A stretch of DNA of 20,133 nt, taken from Porogramme epimiltina (lineage: Eukaryota > Basidiomycota > Agaricomycetes > Polyporales > Polyporaceae). The notes under the pieces were generated by a model, which searched no databases, was not told where the DNA came from, and worked only from the letters and a program-made list of their open reading frames with translations. A program made the position numbers and the translations under genes. How positions within the stretch are numbered: position 1 is the stretch's first letter; each line of letters starts with the position of its first letter. This document shows positions 1 through 9,369 of the stretch, piece by piece. The DNA is taken from assembly GCA_900155495.1 (NCBI GenBank), contig FTLJ01000983.1, forward strand, positions 1-20,133. Direction: 5' to 3'.

Positions 1-203
1 CGGTAGGCTTCATACGCAGCCGCAGCGCCAATATCCGCCGGCAGAAGCGTGGTAAGCGGCGTCTGCGAGTGAGGACCGGAGGAGCGTTGAGCATGGCTGA
101 CGGATGATAGCGTTCTAGGGTAGCTGCGCAACGCGCGGTGGGGTACAATGGTGAAAGCGACTCACCAAGCCACTGTAGATTTTCTTGTGCCAGTGTCGTG
201 CAT
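1..203 (-). CDS. Partial hypothetical gene, 5' end only, running off the left edge
   Basis: I do not recognise this product with certainty. On the minus strand an ATG at 203 (context AAGATG) opens a 38-nt exon (203-166). A 69-nt intron (165-97) starts with GTGAGT and ends in CAG. Exon 2 (96-1) stays open to the window edge. The readable part contains HSQTPLTTLLPADIGAAAAY, then EAYR. The alanine-rich segment with YEAYR recalls small fungal proteins of unknown function (CipC/DUF3759-like), but that is a memory-based impression. An alternative first exon starting upstream reads well in another frame but does not match the splice phase, so the true start is uncertain. A reverse CCAAT box lies at 274-279, upstream of this gene. 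The C-terminus is outside the window. Confidence 0.4.
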
Positions 204-1212
204 CTTGGTGAGTTATAGTAGAACTTCCAAAGAAGTCGCGTATGCGACCCATGACGGAGTCGAAGAGACCCCTGATTGGCGGGATCGGTGATCAGGGAGA
301 GGGAGTAGATGAGGGGATCGACTCACGGATCAGGGTTCATGGCATGGGCATTGTAAAATTCATAGCCTCCCCCTATAGGATAATCATCGGACACTTAGAG
401 AGGAGAGAGAAAACGAATAAGGGACTCACAGGAAGGCTGAGGATGGAAGGTGGGCACTGGAGGCGCACCAAATTGGAACTAGGGCATGTCTCAGTACACG
501 AGAAGAAAGGGAAAGTCAGGAAACGGACCTGAGTCGTTCCCCACCCCGGAACTTGGGTTTGGTAGTAATTATAAGCCATTGGTGCTAGCGGTACGAGGTT
601 GAGGTCCGGTAGAGGGAGGGAAAGGTGGGAAGAGAGATGGCTGTCGTCCTTGGAGATCCAGCTGGTGGGAAGGTTGCGGCTGGTGGCGTACCGAAAGTGT
701 GTTAGCGCAGCGGTCATCTGGCCCCATCGCCCTCGGCAAGCTCGTCTTTATAGCATGAACGTGACGTCACGCGTTGGGCCCTTGTTTTGTTCTCGAAGGC
801 TGATCCGCGAGGGCCATAAAGGTAGCATTTGCCAGATGCGCTCGAGGATCTGCTGCAGTGGGGCATAAGTGCCGTGGTGGCCCATAACTGTGGCAGGAGA
901 TCTATTCCGGTGGTACCTAGGACACAGGAATCGGGATGGATGCTAAGATGCCGGCGATACCGGCAGATAGGTGGGGCGGATGGGCGGTGTGTCTGTGAGA
1001 GATAGACAGACACGAGGCGTGCGGGGTGCTCTTGGTCGTGACGGCGTGGAAGACAGGGCGAGGGGAGATCGCCTCTACTTTCCTTTTTGGACGGAACTCA
1101 AGGCGTGATAAGATTGGATCGTAGTCCCCGCTCTAGGCGTCCAAGCACCGGCGCACTGCGCCCGCACACACGCCGACTGCTTTCTCCACTCCGCCGTCCA
1201 TGAATTGCTCTA
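204..1212. other. Divergent intergenic region, about 1 kb, no recognised gene
   Basis: This stretch separates the left-edge minus-strand gene from COG5 on the plus strand and presumably holds both promoters. It contains several ORFs of 80-115 codons on both strands. None has protein-like composition, a convincing intron structure or a family I recognise. A reverse CCAAT box (GATTGG) sits at 274-279. No tRNA, repeat array or mobile element is visible. Confidence 0.5.
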
Positions 1213-1268
1213 ATGTCTGGTCGGTCTCCTGCATGCATCGCCCCGCACTCTCTCTTACGCGTCCATAG
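1213..1268 (+). other. COG5: COG5 seven-nucleotide first exon and its intron
   Basis: The conserved COG5 N-terminus (DHAVFALPDFDPNDYANAV) begins at 1269 with no in-frame ATG before the upstream stop at 1211-1213. Seven nucleotides at 1213-1219 supply ATG TCT G. A 49-nt intron (1220-1268) has donor GTCGGT, a CTTAC branch-like motif at 1254-1258 and acceptor TAG. Splicing gives MSDHAVF, the start expected for the family. The donor is weaker than the usual GTRNGT. An out-of-frame ATG at 1200-1202 overlaps this start and could act as a small uORF. The join is inferred from frame and phase only. Confidence 0.65.
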
Positions 1269-4200
1269 ACCATGCTGTCTTCGCACTTCCCGACTTTGAC
1301 CCGAACGACTATGCCAATGCCGTCCTAGCCGGTGAACCATATCCCTGCCAGACTACGAAGACCAAGCCTACGAAGACCACAGGGCTTGCACCTGCGAGCG
1401 AGGATGTGTCTGTCGCTATCTCTAAGCTCACATTTAATCTTGATGATGTGGAAAAGCAATTGAAGAACATGGTGAGTGTAGCAGCAACCCTAATTGTTAT
1501 GACACCGCGCACTGGCTTTTGGTTGGGGAGGGTCTGCTGTCTATGGAGGGCGGTTTGTGGTTCACGTTATACGTTATGGTGGCGGCTGAACCAGGGATGT
1601 TTGGTGAAAAGAGTTTTGCGATGCAGTTATGCTGCTGCGATAGACCTGCTCTGTATGTAGTACTAATGATCTACTCGCGCACACGCAGGTTACAACACAC
1701 CATGAGGACCTGCTTGTACAAGCCGCCGGTGTATCAGACCTCGAGGGGTCTCTAGGTTCAGTGCGTACTGGTTTGAACGAACTCGACTCGTCCCTTGAGA
1801 AGTGAGTGCCACCTGTTATGTTACGTGACCCATACCCCTTCTATGCGCCTCTTCTTGATCTTCGCGGCACTCGTTGGGAAGCTGCTGTACCATCATCCGC
1901 CCTCGTTCGCATGGGGCGCCAGGTCATCAGGACGGACTCCGGTCCTGAAGTGCGCCACCAGCGGGCGTAGTAAGGCGCGGTAGGCCACGCCTCGAGGACA
2001 CGTCCGGCGGTCTGGAAGAGCACCGATGACTCTCCGTTCAATGGAGGCGTAGAGCTGATCCCTCTATAATCGGAGCGCCGCACGCATTGCACGCCGCGTT
2101 CCTAGCATTTCTACTGCGGCCATGCCGCTCTGAGTCATCCAGGGTCTTAGTTCCAGTAAAACTGACTACATCTTTCCTGCTAGGCTGCGCCTCAAGATCC
2201 GAGTGCCCTACCAGTCATTGCAGAAGCATGTCTCGAAGCTTGATCGCATCCAGCAAGCGTCAGATATCCTCCGGCGGACCGCGCGTTTCGTCATTCTAGC
2301 GCGCCGCCTCGAGCTCCAGCTGGCGGAGATGACCAAGGCCGACGCGGTGGAGTCAGGCGTGGACAGCGCGAAGCCTAAATCCCAGTCCGCTGCAACGCCG
2401 ACGAGCGCGTCCCGGGCCGACACCCCAATCGACAACGAAGACGATAGGGAGCGCGCGATCGCAAAGGCCGCGCTCACTATCGCCGAGTTGAGTAAGTGTC
2501 TTAATCTTCCGTACTTTTGTTTCAATGGGCGCGGGCCTAGACTGACCGATCGAATTTAGCTACACTTCTTGACGCCCAAGCAGAATCTTCCGAGGGCACC
2601 GAGGAGGAGGCGGAACAGAACAGCGGGGAACACATACCACTGAGCTCCATCAGGGCGGTCGCGGTCCACTTACCCTTCGTCGATGCCGCGCGCGCACGTG
2701 TCACGACGGATATGGAGGCTATGGTCTTCACGGGGCTGGCGACGCTAGTGGGCACATTTTCGTTCACCGCGAGACATATCCAGTTAATGTCCAAATTCTA
2801 GAACCAGTCAATGCTTGCAAGTTCCCTGCAAACTGCGCATAACTTGAGGGTCCTCCCCGACCTTGTCCAGAATCTCGTCAGCGACCTATCAGAAGCCGTC
2901 GAAGGCAGGATTCGTTCGGCGTTTGACCTGTCACGGATATCCAAGGACATCATGGCCAAGGGTCCGTGACTATTCAACTTCAGGGTCTCCATATCCTGAT
3001 ACTGAACCTCGTCTTCAGAGTCCACATCCATCGGCCAGGGGTTGCTGTACAAGTCACGAGTTCGGACGGAACCTACCAACGTTACAGCGCCACAGTGGAC
3101 TGCCGCTCTTTGGGGAAGTCTGGAGAGCCTGATAGAAGAGATGGCGGACTGCTGTATCAAGGTTTACACGCTTGAAAAGGTCCTGATGATAAAACGAGAT
3201 CCGGTGACGGAAGTGGTTTTCCTTGACGAAGCCATGAAAGTGCGTGAGAGCCTCCTTCCGCTGTGCGGGGATCTCATGATCCGGATAGGTCTTGGAGAAT
3301 AGGCCGAGTACCACCTTTTGGTCATCACTTGGACGTTCTTTGGAAAAGAATGCTCGAGATGCTGCGAAAGGTGAGGATGCCCGTGGTCTTTTGCCTTGAT
3401 TATGGCTCATCACTGTATAGGATCAACTTTCCTGCAGCAAACGCTGAGCACGAGCTACCCCCGTCTCTTGCGTCTATTCCATTCCTTCTTCACAAAAATC
3501 GCAGTGCACACAGACACGGTCTACTCCCAGACTCAACAAAGGTGCGCTGCTGATTCCAGTTGATTCTTTATCGCTCTAGGCTTATTTGTGCCTATTGAAG
3601 CACAGAAACCGTCCTCGTTCTCCGCGCATTGTCCAACTTCGAGTCACTCTACCTATCCCGGTCGTCCAACCGCCTAAACGAAGCCGTAGGCCAAGCCTTC
3701 GCAGGGGGCTCGCGTGCCCCTCCGGGCATGTCAGAGGGCATCAACATTGCCCGCACGATCGCCAACGAACTCGACTCAGCCAAGTTCGACCCGCTACTCG
3801 TCCAGTCCGTCGCGCGATATGCGGTCGCGAGCCTCGAGCTGATGCTCACGCGGCTCGATAGTTTCGTGAGTTCCCGCCCTCTCGCCTAAGGAGTATGTGC
3901 TGACCACAAGATGGGCAGATCACCAGGGACCGCGCCGCGACGAGCCTTGTGGGACCTGTCGCGACGTCACAACAGGTCCTAAACGGGCAGCTCGCTACGT
4001 GCGCATACCACTGCTGGGCGCGTCTGGACAAGTTGCGTGAGGAATACCCCGACAAAGTGATCGCAATCCTCCAACCCGCGATTTCCGTAAGCGACCTCCT
4101 CGCGTCCCTTCCCCCTCCCCAACACTGATACACCCCCGTCCCACCCGCACAGAAACTCCGCGAAGCATTCGACAAGGTCGTCGACCCCCTCCTCGCCGCA

Positions 4201-5037
4201 ATCCGGCGCGAGCTCGCCGCGATAATCGCCAAGCTGCACCGCATGGACTTCTCCGCGCCCGTCGGCGGCGACCCGCTCTCGGGCGGCGGCGCAGGCGGCA
4301 GCGGCGCGAGCCCGTACATGAAGGACCTCGTCGAGAAGCTCGCGTTCGCGCGCGGCGAGGTCCTCGCGTGCGTCGCCGCGCCCGCGCCCGCGCGCGAGTG
4401 GGTGCGCGCCCTCGCGCGCTTCACGATCCGCACGTTCGTCCTCCACGCGAGCGTCGCGAAGCCGCTCGGCGAGCGCGGGAAGCTCCAGCTCACGACGGAC
4501 ATGACCGAACTCGAGTTCGCGCTCAGCGCACTCCTCGCGGGCGACGCCAAGGCTGCGCCAGGAGCAGGTGGGGGTGCTGCAGCGAAGAGGGGCGCGGACT
4601 GGGAGAGCGTGGGTGAGGACTACCGGGCGCTGCGCGCGATGCGGTGAGTGCCCCTCGTCTCTTGTCCGCTTAGTGCTTTTATTGACGAGGCCGTGACCCT
4701 TTCCAGGCAGCTGCTGTTCCTCGACAACGCCGCTCTTGCCGAGCCAAAGTACACAGTGGGACTGCCTCCGCTCCTCGTCCTACACCATATCCTAGTGCGC
4801 TCACCCGTACCATTACCACACGCACTGCACGGCTGGGCTGAGGCCGAGTACGTGCGTTGGGTCGAGGAGCACACGGAAGAAGAGGCGTGGACGCTCGTCG
4901 AGAGCGACCTTGCACATTGGGAGAAGATGGCCGAGGCGGAGGGCCAGGGGCCAGACGCAGACGGCGCTGCGGAGTACGTGCGGCTTGCGCGAGCTGTGCT
5001 CGCGGAGGCTCAGGGCACTCAACGAGCGGGGTCGTAA
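1213..5037 (+). CDS. COG5: Conserved oligomeric Golgi complex subunit 5 (COG5), 13 exons, 885 aa
   Basis: COG5 is a lobe-B subunit of the COG tether, which captures vesicles for retrograde transport within the Golgi. Exons: 1213-1219, 1269-1471, 1689-1801, 2184-2491, 2560-2747, 2802-2961, 3019-3239, 3289-3370, 3421-3541, 3601-3865, 3919-4086, 4153-4643, 4707-5037. All phases join and the total is 886 codons with stop, close to the usual family length. Family-typical segments, in order: DDVEKQLKNM; THHEDLL with SVRTGLNELDSSLEK; a heptad-like RVPYQSLQKHVSKL and ILRRTARFV helix region; EEMADCCIKVYTLEKVL; FLQQTLSTSYPRLLRLF; NFESLYLSRSSNRLNEAVGQ; PPGMSEGINIARTIANELDS; RTFVLHASVAKPLG; DMTELEFALSALL; and a C-terminal VLHHILVRSPVPLPHALHGW. 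Introns 2 (217 nt) and 3 (382 nt) are much longer than the others (49-68 nt). Exon 12 is strikingly GC-rich. The identity is very secure; exon 1 is the least certain part. Confidence 0.93.
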
Positions 5038-5222
5038 TCGCCCAGTCGCTCGTTATAGCGGCCGCCGAGGCGTTTATATTACACACTGGCCCAGGCAGTA
5101 GGATGGATAGATGTTTTGGATAACTTCACGAGTGGGACAAAGCAACAGGACCACCGACCACCGAACCGCAACATTTACCGAAAACAAATGGAGTACTTTT
5201 GTGCAGATCGAAATCACCCCTC
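5038..5222. other. Convergent COG5/ILV6 3' intergenic region
   Basis: The 185 bp between the COG5 stop (5035-5037) and the ILV6 stop (5223-5225, minus) must hold both 3' UTRs and poly(A) sites. No AATAAA was seen on either strand, and no ORF or repeat of interest. Confidence 0.5.
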
Positions 5223-6677
5223 TTAGCCAGGCGGGAGGAGGGAGGCGTCGATGGAACCACCTTCATCTGCCTCGTCTGCGTCTTCCGTGTTCTTGAACGG
5301 CGTGCGCGGCATAACCATGAGACCTGTCGAGGGCAATCGTCAGCAAGGCACCCTCAAATAACCAAAAAGAAAAAAAAAAAAAAACATCACTCACCCGTCC
5401 GCGCAGACTCGAGCACGCCAAACGGCTTGAGGAGCGAGAGGAACGCCTCGACGCGCTTCGTCTTGCCGCACATCTCCACGATGACGCTGTGCTCGCTCAC
5501 ATCGACAATGCGGCCGCCGAACTGCGCGCTGAGCACCTGGATCGCCTGCAGGTGGTCGCTCTTGAGACGGAGCGCCTCGCTGGGCGTCAGCGGCGCCGCG
5601 GGCTGCTCGCGCTCGGCGGAGTGCTCGAACTGCTGCGCGAGGGCGGTCTCGCGCGCGAGCTTGCTCTCGGCGTCCGCGGGGGAGGAGGGGGAGGCGTGCG
5701 AGGGGATGGAGGCCGCGAGGGCACGCGGGCGCGGCTCGTGCGTGGGCCCGCCGAGGAGCTGGTCCTCCAGGTACTCGGGGCCGAGGATGGAGACCTTGGC
5801 GAGGAGGAGCTCGCGCTCGATGCAGTGCGTGTCGGTGTAGTCGAGGACGGCCCATACGGGTACCTGGACGTAGGAGCAAGCGGGTTAGCCCAGGCCCGTA
5901 AGGGAGGGATGTAGCTCAGGGGAAAGGGAACGCGTTCCTGGCTTGAAGCTTTCATGTGAGGGTAAAAATAACCCACGACATGCCACACGTACAGCCGGTC
6001 TGCCTTACGCAAAAACATATCTCACCGCGGAGGGTATAAATGCTCCCCTCAAAGCCCTCGTGCGCAGTCACAAATATAGAAAAAGAAGCTCACCAGGTCC
6101 TCAAGCTGTCTCCGCGCTTGCTCTACAACGCCGTCCTGTCCACGGAGGACGATGCACATCCTCGAGAGGTCGCGAATCTCGGTGCGACACACGACGAGCG
6201 AGTCAATGTTGAACCCGCGGCCAGCCAAAATGCCCGAAACGCGGGAGAGCACTCCGGGCTCGTTCTGGACGAGACAGTTGAGCACGTGCCTGTATACGCA
6301 GCACAACTCTCTTCAGCCCCGATGCTACGCCGAGAAAATGAACGCAAGGACACATACTTCTTGAACGGCTGCAAGCTCGGCGGCGGCGTGTTGTACAAGA
6401 TGTTTGTCACGGCCTCCTCCGCGGTGCGTGACCGCGGGAGGTCCATCGCCGGGAGCGGGGGCGGACGGTGCCGCAGGGTGCGCTTGTAGTCCAGCGCGGA
6501 CGTTGAGTCGTCAATTGGGGGAGGGGGCTTGGGCGCGCTCTGCAGCGGCTGCGCCTCGCCGTCGTCTTGGTGCTGGTCGCGCCTAAGAGAACTTGCGGAG
6601 AACCACCGGGTGGGACGGGCGGAGAGCGAGGCCCGCGCAAGGCGTGCGCGCCCTGCACCGGCAACAAAAGAGGCCAT
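5223..6677 (-). CDS. ILV6: Acetolactate synthase regulatory (small) subunit, mitochondrial, 361 aa
   Basis: Ilv6 binds the catalytic subunit Ilv2 in mitochondria, stimulates acetolactate synthesis (isoleucine, valine and leucine pathway) and confers valine feedback inhibition. Exons on the minus strand: 6677-6358, 6289-6094, 5863-5395, 5323-5223. All phases agree. Residues 1-32 are rich in Arg, Ala and Ser with few acids, as in a matrix-targeting peptide. The first ACT domain spans about residues 107-172 (HVLNCLVQNEPGVLSRVSG, then GRGFNIDSLVV). It is followed by VPVWAVLDYTDTHCIEREL and a variable Ala/Pro/Ser-rich linker. The C-terminal regulatory domain has SEALRLKSDHLQAIQVLSAQ, GGRIVDVSEHSVIVEM and KPFGVLESARTG. 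The end, MVMPRTPF to SLLPPG, is typical of fungal Ilv6. Intron 2 (5864-6093) is 230 nt, unusually long, and intron 3 carries a long T run in the transcript. Confidence 0.93.
5364..5384. repeat. Poly(A)/poly(T) tract inside ILV6 intron 3
   Basis: Five A, one G, then fifteen A on the plus strand, read as a T-rich run 10-31 nt after the 5' splice site of ILV6 intron 3 (5324-5394). It is a low-complexity tract prone to slippage or sequencing error, but being intronic it does not affect the frame. Confidence 0.9.
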
Positions 6678-7275
6678 GGTGGAGAGCTGGCGAAGGTGGA
6701 GGAAGAGAGAGAGCGCGGTGGCAGACGAAAACGCGACTGACCCCGCAATTTCGAGCGAAGCCAGTCCGAGTCACGTCCACTCCAAACCACGTGCGCCTCT
6801 CGGGTGATCTCAGATCCATCTGAGACGCTGGGGAATAGGCGCTAGGCCTCCGGCCTTACCTCAGGCTACAACAGATAGTGGCATCGATTTCAAGAATGCT
6901 GTCGTATTTTGTTGAGGAATAGAGGGCTTGTCGTTGGAATAGCTGATAAAACCACTACTAGATACGTTTAAAAGCGACTGGGACCTTATTGCCTCGGGGG
7001 GAGGGGTCTCGCGCAATGCCATACAAAGCTAAAGTATCATCTCCACCACTAGTAGTAGGTATAGTACCTTATCAGGGAATTAAACCATAGAATACAGATA
7101 AAATAGCTCCTCTGCAAGGGAACCGAACAGGTAAGCCGGAATTGCGGACTTCGGTGACTAGTTAGCAGGGCTGGGAGTGAATGAAGTGGTAAGCATAACT
7201 ATTGAATGGTCCAGGGCATACAGATCCTTGCAAGGATAAAGCAATGCTAGGGAACCGCGACCTGAGTAAACACAC
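6678..7275. other. ILV6 promoter and gene-free spacer
   Basis: The right-hand 5' flank of ILV6, running to the stop of the next minus-strand gene at 7276. It is less GC-rich than the ILV6 coding exons. ORFs of 76-127 codons at 6407-6823 are antisense or frame shadows of ILV6 exon 1 and its promoter. From about 6830 onward I see no protein-like frame, RNA gene or repeat. Confidence 0.45.
6768..6773 (-). promoter_or_regulatory. Possible Gcn4/CPC1-type element upstream of ILV6
   Basis: TGACTC on the minus strand lies about 90 bp upstream of the ILV6 start. TGACTC is the core of the general amino-acid-control site, and ILV genes are known Gcn4 targets in yeast. A CACGTG E-box lies nearby at 6788-6793. 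A single six-base match is weak evidence; the call rests on position and gene function. Confidence 0.35.
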
Positions 7276-7700
7276 TTACTTGTTTTGGAGCCATTCATCG
7301 TAACGAACTGCCAGCCCATTCAATTTGGTCAGATCTCCGACGAAGTCGTCGTACGACATCGCTTTGGAGGGACCAATGAGCCAGTGATCTTGGCGGTCTT
7401 TATGGGCTTCTAAACCGTTGGGGAGCTGTGCCGTATCTGGGAGGACCCAAGTCCTGCGATTGTCCCAGCCGTATTGCATCCTCGAGAAGCATGATACCCC
7501 CCCAGTATCTGTCAGAACCAGGATCAACGCGGTCAAAAACTTACAGAAGAGGATAACACGGGAGGGTGAGCAGGCTACTTACAAGGGTGTACTAGGCCAT
7601 CCCCAGGATTAACATCTATGTCTTTTTCTTTGCGCACGTTTTCGAAGCGAGGCGATGACGTGTTTCCGGAACGAAAGAGCAAGGAGGGTCTCTGAGACAT
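7276..7700 (-). CDS. Tse2-like putative ADP-ribosyltransferase-fold protein, 116 aa (paralogue A)
   Basis: Two exons on the minus strand, 7700-7583 and 7508-7276, flank a 74-nt intron (GTAAGT to CAG). Phases join and the stop is TAA. Shared motifs with the gene at 8559-9369: LFRSGN near residue 8, GGVSCF at 42-47, TWVLP at 59-63, a GLEAHKD turn, DHWLIGP at 80-86 and a closing helix. The order (N-terminal FR strand, GGxSxF, W.LP.....P.GL, H[WY].I.P..xM) fits the Tse2-like ADP-ribosyltransferase toxin family (Pfam ADPRTs_Tse2), which has many fungal members. This is remembered pattern matching, and the catalytic residues are not established. The reading stops just after the domain at a sequence that also resembles a splice donor (AAGTAAGT), so a longer C-terminus like that of paralogue B cannot be excluded. 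Confidence 0.6.
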
Positions 7701-7895
7701 CGCGTTTTCTGCTTCAAGTTCTTCGGGTGATGGGTGAGTGGTTGCAATTGCGCTCCAAGCTGCCCTTTTTAAAGGGACCGGTGAAGCTCAGGGAAAATCC
7801 AATTCACGTCCTACCGCATTTCGATAGATTGTTCCCGATTTGAACCTCATCTAATACGCTCTACGGCGGGTTGTATATTGAGGGATCACTCAATC

Positions 7896-8152
7896 ATGAG
7901 TGCTCGAGAAGCCCTGTGAACAGAAGCAGCGCTCGGAGTTTCACGAATGTCCGGAGCGCGTTTTCCATGCACTAAGGCTCTGATACCACCATCAGCTTCT
8001 GGCTGACCCTGCACAATGGCCAGTGGTTCCATGAGGTCAACAGTCGCCCACAACGAACCACGGTTCCTGGTAGAGCTGAAAATACAATGCTTATCCTTGT
8101 TGTGGGCGACAAGAAAGTACCGGAACCGGGATTTTACCGAGAGTTCATTTGA
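7896..8152 (+). CDS. Possible very small two-exon gene (about 59 aa) between the Tse2-like paralogues
   Basis: The plus-strand frame from 7977 to the TGA at 8150-8152 reads like protein: SDTTISFWLTLHNGQWFHEV, then GRAENTMLILVVGDKKVPEP and GFYREFI. No in-frame ATG precedes it before a TAA at 7973-7975, but a CTAAG acceptor ends at 7976. An ATGA at 7896-7899 followed by GTGCTC could supply a first exon in the correct phase (77-nt intron), giving a protein beginning MSSDTT. The donor is weak and the model speculative. I recognise no family. The last 60 nt of this frame lie in a diverged repeat whose second copy also reads as protein (8277-8352). It could equally be the relic of a larger gene. 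Confidence 0.3.
8043..8110. repeat. Perfect 12-bp inverted repeat with 44-nt spacer
   Basis: GTCGCCCACAAC at 8043-8054 is exactly complementary to GTTGTGGGCGAC at 8099-8110. It can form a stem-loop in DNA or in a transcript of the small candidate gene here. No T-run follows it, and terminators of that kind are not expected in fungi. Function unknown. Confidence 0.7.
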
Positions 8153-8376
8153 ATATTACCTCCACAATGGACAAAACGAGGTGCTCCTTTCAAGAACAAA
8201 AGCGGCAGAGGTAGTGGGATGCCATAATACAATATTCGTCTGTCGTTGTAGCTACTACACATATAAGAATCACGACATCCTTGTTCTAGGGGATGAAAAG
8301 GTGCCGCAACTAAGATTTCACCGAGAGCTCATTTGCATATCACTTCCACAATGAACAAAACGAGGTGTTTCTAGGG
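8093..8376. repeat. Diverged direct repeat, two copies of about 100 bp
   Basis: Copy 1 is 8093-8191 and copy 2 is 8277-8376, offset by about 184 bp. Shared blocks include ATCCTTGTT at the start, TTTYACCGAGAG in the middle and CACAATG.ACAAAACGAGGTG near the end. Scattered substitutions show an old tandem duplication. Both copies contain the same protein-like stretch (ILVVGDKKVPEP versus ILVLGDEKVPQ), so at least part was once coding. It is not a known transposon end. Confidence 0.75.
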
Positions 8377-8558
8377 CCCAGTGCATCATGCGGATTGTCC
8401 TGATCCTGTTGTACTCTACGCCACACAGTAAGCTCCCATCACCTGTACGTCATCATGCAGAGCACAGCCTTACTTTAGACGCGCCCTAATAATACGGGTA
8501 CGACTCTAGATCTTGCGACTCAACTCGATCCCCGCCACCCTTTGCGTTCTACAGCCCC

Positions 8559-9369
8559 ATGTCCCTCCCCAACCTTTTTCGTGCCGGAAACACCACCGCT
8601 CCCTATCTTCGCAATGTGCGCGTTGGGGTAGACATTGTCGCCCGCGACGGAAAAGTGGGCCCCAGTAAGCATTCTCACCTACGAGCATTAGCAGCCCATA
8701 TTAAGCCCTTCGATTTTATTAGATAGTGGTGGACTCTCCGTCTTTTCCAAGAAACCGGCAAAGTGGGTGGACGACAGTACATGGGTGCTACAGCAACCCG
8801 CGTCGTCGATCGCCGGCCTCACGTTCATCCAAGATCAGGGCGCCCATTGGCTCATCTCCCCAGCACAAGAGACGACCGTCGAATCGTACAAGAACGATCT
8901 CGTGGCTCTCGCTCCTTCGGCCCTCCGCCACGACACTCTCCTCCAACCCTCTGAGAATGCTGAAGAAGTCTCTGCTCTGCCTCCCCGGTCGACTCACCCT
9001 GACCGCGCGACCCGCTTCGTATACGAGGCCTTGGCGTCCGTTGTCATCACGCCTGTTCCTGTCGTTGACTGGGACGAGAACGACTACGAGTACCTCGCAG
9101 TGCTCGCGAAGGCGCTCGGCGATGGAACCGTACTGCTGGACCAGCTTGGCTGGGATCCGGAGGATACCGAACGAGCGCAGTGGACTAGGAGGGGGGCGTT
9201 CGTCGCGAAAGCCGTATCTGCGTTCATGGCGCACGAGATGGAGAGGGTGGCGGGAGACGAAGATGAGGAGGCAGACCTACGCAACGATATTGCCTATCTG
9301 GAACAGATATTGAACCTTAGGGATGCGGGAAACCCTTTCTATATCCCTGTTCCGTCTCCGGCGGTGTAA
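8559..9369 (+). CDS. Tse2-like putative ADP-ribosyltransferase-fold protein with C-terminal extension, 250 aa (paralogue B)
   Basis: Two exons, 8559-8664 and 8723-9369, around a 58-nt intron (GTAAGC to TTAG) in the same position and phase as the intron of the divergent gene at 7276-7700. Residues 1-100 match that gene: LFRAGNT at 6-12, GGLSVF at 38-43, STWVL at 54-58, GLTFIQD at 67-73, AHWLISP at 76-82 and SYKNDLVAL. The domain is assigned to the Tse2-like ADP-ribosyltransferase toxin family by motif order only. Residues from about 105 on form an acidic extension absent from the paralogue (VYEALASVVITPVPVVDWDE, WTRRGAFVAKAVSAFMAHEM, ending FYIPVPSP). I cannot assign it. It could be regulatory, a partner domain or a fused second protein. 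No signal peptide or membrane segment is visible, so a cytosolic product is likely. Confidence 0.65.

Noticed and set aside
3846..4550. 234-codon ORF on the minus strand
   Set aside because: Antisense shadow of the GC-rich COG5 exons 11 and 12, whose plus-strand frame has clear family motifs.
5199..5914. Plus-strand ORFs of 213 and 141 codons
   Set aside because: Antisense to ILV6 exon 3, which is a recognisable conserved protein on the minus strand.
8016..8354. 112-codon plus-strand ORF spanning both direct repeats
   Set aside because: It reads repeat copy 1 in a different frame from copy 2; the protein-like frame in copy 1 is the one ending at 8152.
8726..9313. 195-codon plus-strand ORF in another frame
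   Set aside because: Frame shadow of the 250-aa Tse2-like gene; Arg/Ser-rich with no pattern.
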